A stretch of DNA of 64,000 bases, taken from positions 1-64,000 of the forward strand of contig JACRDG010000076.1 of NCBI GenBank assembly GCA_016218715.1. Direction: 5' to 3'. The position numbers and the translations under genes were made by a program. The stretch is from Desulfomonile tiedjei (GTDB taxonomy: Bacteria; Desulfobacterota; Desulfomonilia; Desulfomonilales; Desulfomonilaceae). Shown here in pieces: positions 51,923-59,986 of this stretch (within the stretch, counting starts at the first letter, position 1; each line of letters begins with the position of its first letter). Below the pieces are notes generated by a model. The model saw nothing but the letters and a program-made list of their open reading frames with translations, did no database searches and was not told where the DNA came from.

Positions 51923-52150
51923 CGTCATCCCCCGTACCGAGTGGGCTCAAGAGCCTCTCGTAGATAATGTTTCGCATACGTTACGCCATGAATCCTCCTT
52001 GATGGAAGAAAGCCGCCGGGGACCATGGCCAGCGCCCGTTGCCTGTAGATACACCGCCGTCGCACGGAGCGACGAACGATCATCCTGATTCAGGCGGCCA
52101 CACGGTGAGGGGAGAAGGCTCCCTCTCGCGTGGAACGTCAGGGTCTTAAC
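51923..52150 (-). promoter_or_regulatory. structured speD leader with a two-codon reading frame
   Basis: On the minus strand are: a GGGAG/CTCCC hairpin; CCGCCTGAATCAGGATGA, shared with the panC leader; a perfect ribosome site AAGGAGG (complement 51994-52000); then ATG-GCG-TAA (complement 51981-51989); and a hairpin CGAG-A-GGCTC-TT-GAGCC-CA-CTCG right before speD. The rest of the gap up to 52516 shows no supported gene. Confidence 0.45.
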
Positions 52151-52516
52151 TTTACGAGGAGGAAGTTAAAGGTCTCCTCGCTCAGGAAAGTCCCTCCAGG
52201 TAATGATTTCGATGAGATACGTGGACGGTGAGATTCGAAGACTCCTGAACCGGGCAGGGAGGCATTCCTACCAAGAGAGTAGTCACAGGAGGTCTGGACG
52301 GACATCCGGTTCATTTGTGTTACTCAGGGGCCTAGCGCCCCTTGACCTAAACTTAAGCATTCTTTTTTGCACTGTTGATAGGTCAGTTGTCAAGAAAAAA
52401 AGTTCTCTTCCGGAGACCCTTTCATGCTGCTCGGGGGAAATCGTCCTCAATCCCCATCGCGTACAGAAAAGCCGCGGCAGGAGTGGCCCTGCGTGACCGC
52501 CCGGCTCAGCCCTCGC

Positions 52517-52732
52517 TCACGTGATGGTGTCCCCGCAATTGGGGCATTTCCGGTGGAACTTGCTCACCTGACCTGACCAGCCGCACGCAAGGCACTCTTT
52601 GTGCTCGTGCGCGGACGACTCCGGTGCCTTGGTCCTCCCGCGGCGCGAGAGGATGATCATAAGCCCAAGGATGACGATCGCCAGCACGACCGCGATTCCA
52701 ACCACAGTTGTTGTTCCGATGTCCAGCGTCAT
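52517..52732 (-). CDS. small membrane protein with zinc ribbon
   Basis: A 71-residue protein. One membrane helix (VVGIAVVLAIVILGLMIIL) is followed by a basic loop and a cytoplasmic zinc ribbon (CLACGWSGQVSKFHRKCPNCG). The ATG at 52732 has AGGAGG six bases upstream; the longer frame to 52915 overlaps prsW and is not used. It lies 29 bases after the prsW-like gene and is probably co-transcribed. Confidence 0.75.
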   Translation of the reverse strand: MTLDIGTTTVVGIAVVLAIVILGLMIILSRRGRTKAPESSAHEHKECLACGWSGQVSKFHRKCPNCGDTIT

Positions 52733-52761
52733 AGGTTGCCTCCTTGCCTTAAACGCGACCG

Positions 52762-53673
52762 TTACCCTACAGGCGGGCACAGGTCCGACGAGTCGATTGA
52801 AGCCCCGCAGCGGTGGCACCTGGTCGCGCATGGATCGAGACGCGCCCTGCAACGTCCGCAGAATCGAGGGGTATCCATTGCTACCCGCGGAACCGCGACA
52901 TCGCACCGCGTGCATCGCTCCGCCTGTTCCAGCGTGTACGCGCCACAGTGAGGACAGAGAATCAACGCGCCCTCACCGAGGTCGGGAAAGGGGAATTGCC
53001 GGTGAAACTCTCGAATCCGGCGATTCATGATCCACCCCATGAAAAGCATGAGGGGAATAAGCGAAATCATGGCCGTACCTGGGTCAACCTCAACCACAAG
53101 ATTGTAGACACCGTGAAACGTGGCTCCCATCAGGAACCCTTTCAGAATGGTCGTCAGCTCTCCCGAGCGCCGGAAGCGCGCGAGCCCCATCGAATATCCC
53201 CACATGGACGAGAACATAACGTGGCCCGGGGTCGCAAACATGACTCGGGACCACAGATCGCTCGGTCCGAGTTGACGCAAATACAGGATGTTCTCCACCG
53301 ACGCGAATCCCAACGCAGCCGTTGTGGCGTAGATTATCCCGTGGATGGGCTCCCGGAAATCCGGATCGCGGTAGATGGCGAACCAGACCGCGGCGAGCTT
53401 GAAGAATTCTTCGATGGGGCCTACGAGGCAGGAACTCAGCGGTCCCGAGCCCAGGATCGTTCCCCGAAGGAGGCCCATGTTGGTGTACAGCTCGACCAGC
53501 ATCGTGGGCAAGGTGCAGGCGCAACCCCACAAAAAGACCCGAAGGATGTGGGCGGACGAATCGGGACGATGGCGGCCCTTGTAGTAGAAGTACGCCAGCC
53601 ACGCCACACCTGGCAGAACGCCAAGAAAGGGATATGCCGCCTCCAGTTCCGCACCTCGCATAGCAGTTGCCAA
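52762..53673 (-). CDS. PrsW-family membrane protease with zinc ribbons
   Basis: A 303-residue membrane protein. About seven helices carry the PrsW motifs GPIEEFFKL, ASVENILYL and ATPGHVMFSSMWGY, whose Glu and His residues form the active site of this CAAX-protease-related family. B. subtilis PrsW cuts an anti-sigma factor. The C-terminal 70 residues are two zinc ribbons (CPHCGAYTLEQAERCTRCD and CGRCRARLDPCATRCHRCG), an unusual addition. The start is TTG 53673 or ATG 53661; neither site is strong. Confidence 0.85.
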   Translation of the reverse strand: MATAMRGAELEAAYPFLGVLPGVAWLAYFYYKGRHRPDSSAHILRVFLWGCACTLPTMLVELYTNMGLLRGTILGSGPLSSCLVGPIEEFFKLAAVWFAIYRDPDFREPIHGIIYATTAALGFASVENILYLRQLGPSDLWSRVMFATPGHVMFSSMWGYSMGLARFRRSGELTTILKGFLMGATFHGVYNLVVEVDPGTAMISLIPLMLFMGWIMNRRIREFHRQFPFPDLGEGALILCPHCGAYTLEQAERCTRCDVAVPRVAMDTPRFCGRCRARLDPCATRCHRCGASIDSSDLCPPVG

Positions 53674-54006
53674 GTCTTCCGACGGTCACACAAGGCCTGC
53701 TGCAATCCAATCGGACACCAGTCTCGGATACTGCCATAATTGACTTTGTGATCCGGTGTCCGTATAACACGGAAGCAACGGAGAACCAAGCCTCCTGCTC
53801 GGCCCGAGCCTGCTGTGGCCCGTGCGAGGCTGTGTGCAGCAATTGCAGGATTTCCCGACCGTTTCACCACGGCGGCTTGAGGGACCCTTTCACTTCGGAA
53901 ACCCCTGAGCCGAGAGACCTTCGTTTGGGAGCCTCCAGGCCGGCGGGCAAACCGGTCGGAATGATTCACAACCACGATAACAACTGTCTGGTGAGCATCT
54001 CTGATT

Positions 54007-55062
54007 ATGTTGAATTCTGGACTGAATGTGAGACAGGAAGATCGGGACGTTGACGCACCGGATGCTCGCGCACTGGTCGTCCTGGACCGCTTGGTGAAAC
54101 ACTTCCCCGCTCCCGGTGGATTCCTCCAGCGTGAGAGACTCTTCGTTCATGCCGTGGACGGGGTGGACCTGGAGATTCGCCGCGGTGAGACCCTCGGGCT
54201 TGTTGGCGAGTCGGGATGCGGCAAGTCTACCCTCGGCAGGATTGTCCTCCGATTGGAGAAGCCGACATCCGGACGGATCCTCTTCGACGGTCAAGACATT
54301 GCCGGGCTCAAGGGCCGGGCTATGAAAGACGTCCGGCGGAAGATGCAGATCATCTTCCAAGACCCGTATTCTTCCTTGAATCCGAGGAAGACTGTCGAGA
54401 GTATTGTCCGGGAACCTCTCACCATCCACGGAATCGGCTCGCGCGAGGAACGGCGCAAAAAGGTCTTGGATCTCATGGAAGAGGTCGGACTGCGGCCCGA
54501 GTACCTGGACCGCTACCCTCATGAGTTCTCCGGCGGTCAACGCCAGCGCATCGGTATTGCCCGGGCGCTTGCGCTCAATCCCAGTCTGATCGTGGCGGAT
54601 GAGCCCGTATCCGCTCTGGACGTTTCTATCCGTTCTCAAGTCCTGAATCTTCTGGAAGACTTGCAGGAGAAGTACGGCCTCACTTACCTGTTCATTTCGC
54701 ACGATCTCTCCGTAGTGGAGCACATCGCCGATCGTGTGGCCGTCATGTACCTGGGGAAGATTGTCGAGATTGGGAACAAGGCAGATATTTACGAGCGTCC
54801 TCTACACCCGTATACCGAAGCGCTCCTCAGTGCAGTCCCCGTTCCTGACCCCTCACGGAAGAGTGAGAGGATCATCCTCGAAGGAGACGTGCCGAGCCCG
54901 ATCTATCCGCCCCCCGGATGCCGTTTCCACCCCCGATGCTGGCTTCGCATTCCTATCTGTACCGAACTGGAGCCCCCTCTCCAGGATGTGGGCGGCGATC
55001 ATGCAGCGGCGTGCCACGTTCGGGCTCCGGCGAGGGAGCTTCTCGGGGAAGGGACGAACTGA
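54007..55062 (+). CDS. oligopeptide ABC transporter ATPase (OppF type)
   Basis: A 351-residue ATPase with Walker A (GESGCGKST), signature [10 protein letters not shown], Walker B ([14 protein letters not shown]) and switch HDLS, plus the C-terminal oligopeptide/dipeptide domain with CRFHPRCW and further cysteines that may bind an iron-sulfur cluster. The usual partners (OppA, B, C, D) are absent, so it is an orphan here. Its 3' end overlaps that of the convergent iron-sulfur gene by 110 bases. Confidence 0.9.
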   Translation: MLNSGLNVRQEDRDVDAPDARALVVLDRLVKHFPAPGGFLQRERLFVHAVDGVDLEIRRGETLGLVGESGCGKSTLGRIVLRLEKPTSGRILFDGQDIAGLKGRAMKDVRRKMQIIFQDPYSSLNPRKTVESIVREPLTIHGIGSREERRKKVLDLMEEVGLRPEYLDRYPHEFSGGQRQRIGIARALALNPSLIVADEPVSALDVSIRSQVLNLLEDLQEKYGLTYLFISHDLSVVEHIADRVAVMYLGKIVEIGNKADIYERPLHPYTEALLSAVPVPDPSRKSERIILEGDVPSPIYPPPGCRFHPRCWLRIPICTELEPPLQDVGGDHAAACHVRAPARELLGEGTN

Positions 55063-55861
55063 TCGCGCCGGTCAGGCCCACTGCCCGGAGCAGCCATTCC
55101 AGGGATTGACGGCACGAGGGCTCTTGCGTTTCCTGAAGCGATACGCACTCATCCAGCCGGTGCCGGCCCATGAGAAGGCCCACGGCGAATTCCATGCAGT
55201 TGTAGTTTCGGCATCGGCCGCAATTCGCGCCGGGGAGCCGTTTGAAAATCTCTATGGCTCCAATGCCGTGTCTGGGTTCTGTTTCCGGCTTGAGGCTGGA
55301 ACGATGATGCCACGCGGACATGATCAGTTCCACCACCGACCGTAACATTATCCACGCGTCCAGGAGGTCGTCCGCGCGAGAGATGACCACTTCCCGCGGG
55401 GAAACGGCGAGCAGCCGGTGTTCTTCGTCAAAGGCGAGAACAGGCACGTCACGACGGAACGATCCGCCTCGAATGATCCTCGCCATGACCGGTATCAACT
55501 CGTTGAGGCTCTTTTCCGGAACTACCTCCACTCTCAATCTCGACGGATCGGTCACGCTCGGCTTGATCGCGGTAACACGGAGATCGCCCAGCACCTGTTT
55601 CCAGAGGGGATCCGGCGGTTCAGCCTCCGGTACTTCCCGAGCGAATCGGTGGTAGGGGAGGAGCCCGCTCAAGGATATGTCGCGAGAGGCGAGGAATTCT
55701 CGCAAGGATCTCGCCGAACCGGGCACGCGAATCACCGGGACAGCCAGGCCGTGACAGAACCGCGGAAGCGGAATCACCTCGAACAGTGCCTGCGCGGACT
55801 CGAGCGCCTCGCTCGCGTCGTCGAAGGACTGCCAGTCGGGAAATACCAAAACGTTGGCCAT
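54953..55861 (-). CDS. iron-sulfur protein with Fes-type CxxC domain
   Basis: A 302-residue protein of unknown role. The C-terminal part holds a [4Fe-4S] domain of the RnfB/CdhD kind: [19 protein letters not shown], then a cysteine about 20 residues on. The N-terminal 200 residues have two alpha/beta parts without recognised motifs. The tail after residue 255 is rich in Pro and Arg; its coding sequence is the part that overlaps oppF, so the true stop or start of one of the two genes may be affected. Confidence 0.7.
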   Translation of the reverse strand: MANVLVFPDWQSFDDASEALESAQALFEVIPLPRFCHGLAVPVIRVPGSARSLREFLASRDISLSGLLPYHRFAREVPEAEPPDPLWKQVLGDLRVTAIKPSVTDPSRLRVEVVPEKSLNELIPVMARIIRGGSFRRDVPVLAFDEEHRLLAVSPREVVISRADDLLDAWIMLRSVVELIMSAWHHRSSLKPETEPRHGIGAIEIFKRLPGANCGRCRNYNCMEFAVGLLMGRHRLDECVSLQETQEPSCRQSLEWLLRAVGLTGAISSSLPREAPSPEPERGTPLHDRRPHPGEGAPVRYR

Positions 55862-56300
55862 AGCCTGAGTTAATCACGAAGCCTTTCTGCAAGTCAAGTT
55901 CCATCCGAGTGCGAGAAGGGTGCGCGCCGGCAACCATTGCAATTATCCACACCTGTTAATAACTGTAAGGGCTCTGTGAGCGGGCCGCGGCAAAGGCCTA
56001 CATATTCTCGGCTGTTATGTTACCCGTTGGTTTTATTAGACATTATGCCTGTGCCCCATAAGTGGTCACATCGCATGAGCGGCTGACGAACAGCGAGTCG
56101 GAAGGACTTGTCCACAGGGTTACGGCCAAGTTATCCACAGAAGGTGTGGATATCCGGAGCCGCCGCGCTGTTCGGAGTCGAATGCCTTGGTGAGACTTGC
56201 AAAACGTGCCGAAATATGGTTTGGATAACATCCGTCCCATTAAGAATGGGAGCGGATCCGACAAAACCCGCCGCGTCTTCGAAAGGCCATCCGAGAGCTG
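55862..56300. other. DnaA-box cluster, candidate replication origin
   Basis: Four DnaA boxes within 211 bp: TTATCCACA at 55943-55951 and 56131-56139, TTGTCCACA at 56108-56116, and TGTGGATAT (reverse) at 56145-56153. The last two form an inverted pair. An AT-richer stretch (about 56015-56050) lies between them. No gene fits in this 439-base gap. Confidence 0.5.
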
Positions 56301-57737
56301 ATGCAAAGCCTCAGAGAACTGTTCGACTCCATGAGTGTCCTCAACGTCGTGGACATTCTTATCCTGACAGCGCTCATCTATTTCGTCGCAGCGTGGGTCA
56401 AGGGCACACGTGCTTTTCAAATCCTGGTCACTCTGGCTGGTATGGTCTTAATCTATTTTGTGGCTGCCAGGTCGGGTCTGGTCCTGACCTCGATGCTGTT
56501 CCAATACCTGGGCGCAGTGATCATTGTCGTCTTGGTGATCGTTTTCCAGCCGGAGATTAGGGAGATGCTGGACCGTGCCTCTCCGATCCGCTTTCTGAGC
56601 GGCAGCCGGCCTGCAGAGGTGAAGCCGGAAATCATCGATGAAACCGTAAGGGCAGTGGCGGAGCTTGCGGGCTTGCGAATCGGCGCCCTGATCGTTTTCA
56701 GACGGCAGGATCGGCTGGATAGTCTGATGACCAGGGGGAAACCCCTAGACAGCTTGATCTCCAATGAGGCCTTGTCGATGATCTTTCAGAAGAGATCGCC
56801 GCTTCACGACGGAGCGGTGCTGATCGTCGGCGAGCGGATCCGAGCAGCCGGCTGCATTCTCCCTCTGTCGAAGGATGAAACCCTTGACAACTCCTACGGC
56901 ACGCGTCATCGGGCAGCTCTGGGACTTACAGAGCGGAGCGACGCCCTCTGCGTGGTCGTTTCCGAAGAGCGGGGCGAGGTCTCCCTCGTCGAAGGGAGAG
57001 ACATCACCAATTACCGGAAGAGGACCGATTTCCGGCAAGCGCTCGACCGCGGCCTCGCACTCGGGCAGACCGGAGGGGCGCACTCTGAAAGTCGACTGCT
57101 GAACCTGGTCTTTACCAACTGGAAACTGAAACTCATCTCCTTGCTGATCGCGATGGCCCTCTGGTTCGCTGTCGTCGGTCCGCACTCCTCGGAATTGGGC
57201 TTGACCGTGCCCATCCAGTACACGAACCTTCCCGCGGAGATGGAAATTGCCGGGCAATGGATGGATCGGGTGGATCTGAGGCTTCGAGGCTCGGACACGA
57301 GTCTGGCAAATATCCGGCCCGGATCGGTCAGGGCGGTAGTCGATCTCAGCGATGTGGTGGCCGGTGTCAACTTCTTCAGGATAACCAGCAAGAACCTCTA
57401 CCTGCCACCAGGAATCACCGCTTCGGAAGTACGGCCCTCCGACCTCCACCTCAACGTGAGTGTCGCTTCCCTGAAGAACTTACCCGTGGTCCCGACTGTG
57501 ATTGGAACCCTTCCCGAGAAGATGCGGGTCATCGCTACGCCGGCTGAGGTAAGGGTAAAAGCCGGACAGGCCGAAATGAAAAAAGTGAGCTCCGTCACAA
57601 CCGATCCTGTGAACGTCGCGGATCTGACCGAGAAGGGAAGAATTACGGTTCCGGTGGTGGTCAAACCTGACGGGCTCAAGATAGACTTCGTGGACCCCAT
57701 GCAGGTGGTCCTGACACTGGAGGCTGAAAAGGGTTGA
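56301..57737 (+). CDS. cdaA: diadenylate cyclase fused to its regulator (CdaA-CdaR)
   Basis: A 478-residue membrane protein that should make cyclic di-AMP from two ATP. Three N-terminal helices (about 17-82) lead to the DAC domain (about 85-255) with the active-site motifs DGA (170-172) and RHR (202-204). A fourth helix (about 276-293) precedes two YbbR domains (about 296-478), which are a separate protein, CdaR, in Firmicutes. Having both in one chain fixes the enzyme to its regulator. The ATG has GAGAG upstream. The DnaA-box cluster lies just before it. Confidence 0.9.
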   Translation: MQSLRELFDSMSVLNVVDILILTALIYFVAAWVKGTRAFQILVTLAGMVLIYFVAARSGLVLTSMLFQYLGAVIIVVLVIVFQPEIREMLDRASPIRFLSGSRPAEVKPEIIDETVRAVAELAGLRIGALIVFRRQDRLDSLMTRGKPLDSLISNEALSMIFQKRSPLHDGAVLIVGERIRAAGCILPLSKDETLDNSYGTRHRAALGLTERSDALCVVVSEERGEVSLVEGRDITNYRKRTDFRQALDRGLALGQTGGAHSESRLLNLVFTNWKLKLISLLIAMALWFAVVGPHSSELGLTVPIQYTNLPAEMEIAGQWMDRVDLRLRGSDTSLANIRPGSVRAVVDLSDVVAGVNFFRITSKNLYLPPGITASEVRPSDLHLNVSVASLKNLPVVPTVIGTLPEKMRVIATPAEVRVKAGQAEMKKVSSVTTDPVNVADLTEKGRITVPVVVKPDGLKIDFVDPMQVVLTLEAEKG

Positions 57738-57808
57738 AAGCAGCCGAACGGTCGGACTTTTACTCCGTACACCTTTGCATGAACTCGGCCTCGGATTTTC
57801 GGGATAAC

Positions 57809-57868
57809 GGTGGGACAGGCATCTTGCCTGTCATTTCTCGCTGGACCGGCTAGATGCCGGCCCCGCTG
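57809..57868. repeat. dispersed REP-like repeat, copy 2
   Basis: GGTGGGACAGGCATCTTGCC and a second hairpin with GGACCGGCTAGATGCCGG. It matches the reverse complement of 19468-19525 almost throughout. Confidence 0.75.
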
Positions 57869-57968
57869 AACAGCCAAGGGCGGGACTCCAAGGGAGACAC
57901 CGTACGTGCGAAACGGTGCACTACGTTTATGCTCTTGGCCGCGCATGGGTATGACAGGGGCAGCACGC

Positions 57969-58412
57969 ATGGACGAGAGAAACAAAGCTCTTCTGAACGA
58001 GATCCAAGCGGGGTTTCCCGTGGAGCCGCACCCGTACCGTGTCATAGGGGACCGGATCGGCATGGACGAACGCGAAGTCCTGGCCCGTATCAGGCTCCTC
58101 AGGAAAGAAGGGATCATTCGACGCTTCGGAGCGTCCCTCGACTCCCGGCGGCTGGGCTACGTGAGCACCCTGCTGGCCGCGAAAGTTCCTCCGCAGAAGT
58201 TCGATGCATTCGTCGAGACTGTTGGAGCGTGTCCGGGCGTGACGCACAACTATGAGAGGCGCCACGAGTACAACGTCTGGTTCACTCTCATCGCACCCTC
58301 CCTTGCAGAAAAGAAACGCATCGTCGAAGAACTCATACGGCAGACCGGCGTCGATATCCTCGAACTGCCGGCAAAAAGAATCTTCAAAATACGTGTCGAC
58401 TTCCGCTTCTGA
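57969..58412 (+). CDS. siroheme decarboxylase subunit (AhbA/AhbB), Lrp-like
   Basis: A 147-residue protein with an N-terminal helix-turn-helix ('YRVIGDRIGMDEREVLARIR') and an AsnC-type C-terminal domain. In sulfate reducers AhbA and AhbB together decarboxylate siroheme to didecarboxysiroheme in the alternative heme pathway. 'GVTHNYERRHEYNVWFTLIA' matches this group, whose histidine/arginine residues act in the active site. Only one of the two subunits is encoded here. I chose ATG 57969; longer frames start at 57906 and 57951. A general Lrp regulator is less likely. Confidence 0.8.
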   Translation: MDERNKALLNEIQAGFPVEPHPYRVIGDRIGMDEREVLARIRLLRKEGIIRRFGASLDSRRLGYVSTLLAAKVPPQKFDAFVETVGACPGVTHNYERRHEYNVWFTLIAPSLAEKKRIVEELIRQTGVDILELPAKRIFKIRVDFRF

Positions 58413-58423
58413 AAATCCCCCGC

Positions 58424-59107
58424 CTAACCGAAGTCCGAGTCTTTTCGGTTCATGACCGCAATGGGTCCGCCGCAGTCGGGGCACTGTTCGGAATAGTCGA
58501 ACATGATCCGCTTGCAGAGGCGGCACTGGTAAACGGCCATGTACACGGTCCTGGAAAGGGACTTGCGTTCCTCCACGTCTTCCGGTGTCAGCAGGCCTTC
58601 CCAAACGAGTCGCGCCAACAGGCTCAGAAGCCTCGCCTGGGAGACTCGGTATTTCTGCATCAAAGCGGCATCGTCGAGGCCGGCTCTGACGTCGCCGGCA
58701 AAGGCCTTGCCATCGATGAATCTTCTTCCCCCCGAGACGACCGAACCGGCCGCGGCCCCCGTGCGCGATTTCTCGGATGAAGCTTGCCCGGGCACTGCGC
58801 GATCGGCATGCGTTTGCTTCCATCTGCCGACCGTCTGGCCGATGCCGTCGATCATGTTTTCCAGGGAATGCCACGTTCGAGATAGAGTCTTGTTGAACAC
58901 CGCCTTGGTCGCGATCCCCGAGCCCTGGGGAGAGAGATGTAGTGAGAAATGCAGTCCCACCTCGTTCCCGTCCGCATCGAGGTACCGGACTTTGCTCAAT
59001 TGGCGAGGTGCCCCGGAAGGATCACGCTGCCCCGAATCCCGGCGAAAGCCGAGCCGGTCCATGATTCTATCGACGAGGAGCAAACCTTCATCAGTCCCGA
59101 TCTTCAT
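58424..59107 (-). CDS. protein with helical module and C-terminal zinc ribbon
   Basis: A 227-residue protein of unknown role. An N-terminal alpha/beta part (1-95) and a linker precede one copy of the helical module (about 132-185, 'DVRAGLDDAALMQKYRVSQA') and a zinc ribbon at the end (CRLCKRIMFDYSEQCPDCG). The module is the same as in the pentapeptide-repeat protein at 19567. I chose ATG 59107; the frame extends to 59176. Confidence 0.75.
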   Translation of the reverse strand: MKIGTDEGLLLVDRIMDRLGFRRDSGQRDPSGAPRQLSKVRYLDADGNEVGLHFSLHLSPQGSGIATKAVFNKTLSRTWHSLENMIDGIGQTVGRWKQTHADRAVPGQASSEKSRTGAAAGSVVSGGRRFIDGKAFAGDVRAGLDDAALMQKYRVSQARLLSLLARLVWEGLLTPEDVEERKSLSRTVYMAVYQCRLCKRIMFDYSEQCPDCGGPIAVMNRKDSDFG

Positions 59108-59311
59108 TTCGAGTCCCCCCAACGGATTTGCCGACTCCACGCGACAAGAAGCCTCCCGAATGTCGGCCTCTCTCATACGGATTCATACCCAAAGAGGTAA
59201 TCCGGGAAACCTAGTCGCGCAAAAGACGTTCCCCCCGTTGTTACTCGTTTGAAAGCGATATGGTATGGGGCGACCGGATCCGGTCAGCCTAATTTCGCAA
59301 GGCATTTTACG

Positions 59312-59986
59312 CTATCCCTTGAGCAATGCAAAGAAATTCTCGTACATCCGGGCCGCATGGCGCGCGAGCTGGTGCTCCAGTTCTCCGAATTCTTGCATGA
59401 TTGGCTCCAAGTCTGGTAAATCGGCGAACCAGTCTCTCAGCATCTCTCCTGTGACCTCGACATGGAACTGCAGGCCGAAGGCGTTGCGATGCCGAAACGC
59501 TTGGTGGGGACATTCATTCCCCCGAGCCAGGAGTGTCCCGCTCGCTGGAATGTGAAACATGTCTCCATGCCATTGGAAGACGGTGAGGCTATCAGGGAGG
59601 CCCTGGAAGAGAGCGTCCTCCTTGCCCGCGTCGGTCAACATGACCTGTCCCCAGCCGACCTCTTTCTGCGGAGACAAGGTGACCTCTGCTCCGCCTGCCT
59701 TGGCTATCAGTTGAGCGCCCAGACAGACGCCCAGCACGAACCGATCCTCGTTGATCGCCCGCCGGAGCAGCTTGGTTTCCTCCCGGAGAAACGGGTACGA
59801 TTCTTCCTCGTACACGTTCATGGGGCCGCCCATCGAGACAATTGCTGCAAAACGATCCAGATCCGAGGGGAGCGGGTCGCCCGCGTAGAGGCGAGCGGCA
59901 TGAAGCCGCGCGCCGCGGGTTTCCAGGAAGGTTCCGAAGGTTCCCGGTCCCTCCGATTCTACATGTTCCATAACCAGAATGTTCAT
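59312..59986 (-). CDS. class I glutamine amidotransferase
   Basis: A 224-residue GMP-synthase-like amidotransferase domain. The nucleophile is in VLGVCLGAQLIA (cysteine near 95), with the catalytic His-x-Glu in FGLQFHVEVT. The synthetase domain of GuaA is absent, so its ammonia acceptor is unknown. The ATG overlaps the nadE stop by four bases (ATGA) with AGGAGA upstream, so it is coupled to nadE. Confidence 0.88.
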   Translation of the reverse strand: MNILVMEHVESEGPGTFGTFLETRGARLHAARLYAGDPLPSDLDRFAAIVSMGGPMNVYEEESYPFLREETKLLRRAINEDRFVLGVCLGAQLIAKAGGAEVTLSPQKEVGWGQVMLTDAGKEDALFQGLPDSLTVFQWHGDMFHIPASGTLLARGNECPHQAFRHRNAFGLQFHVEVTGEMLRDWFADLPDLEPIMQEFGELEHQLARHAARMYENFFALLKG

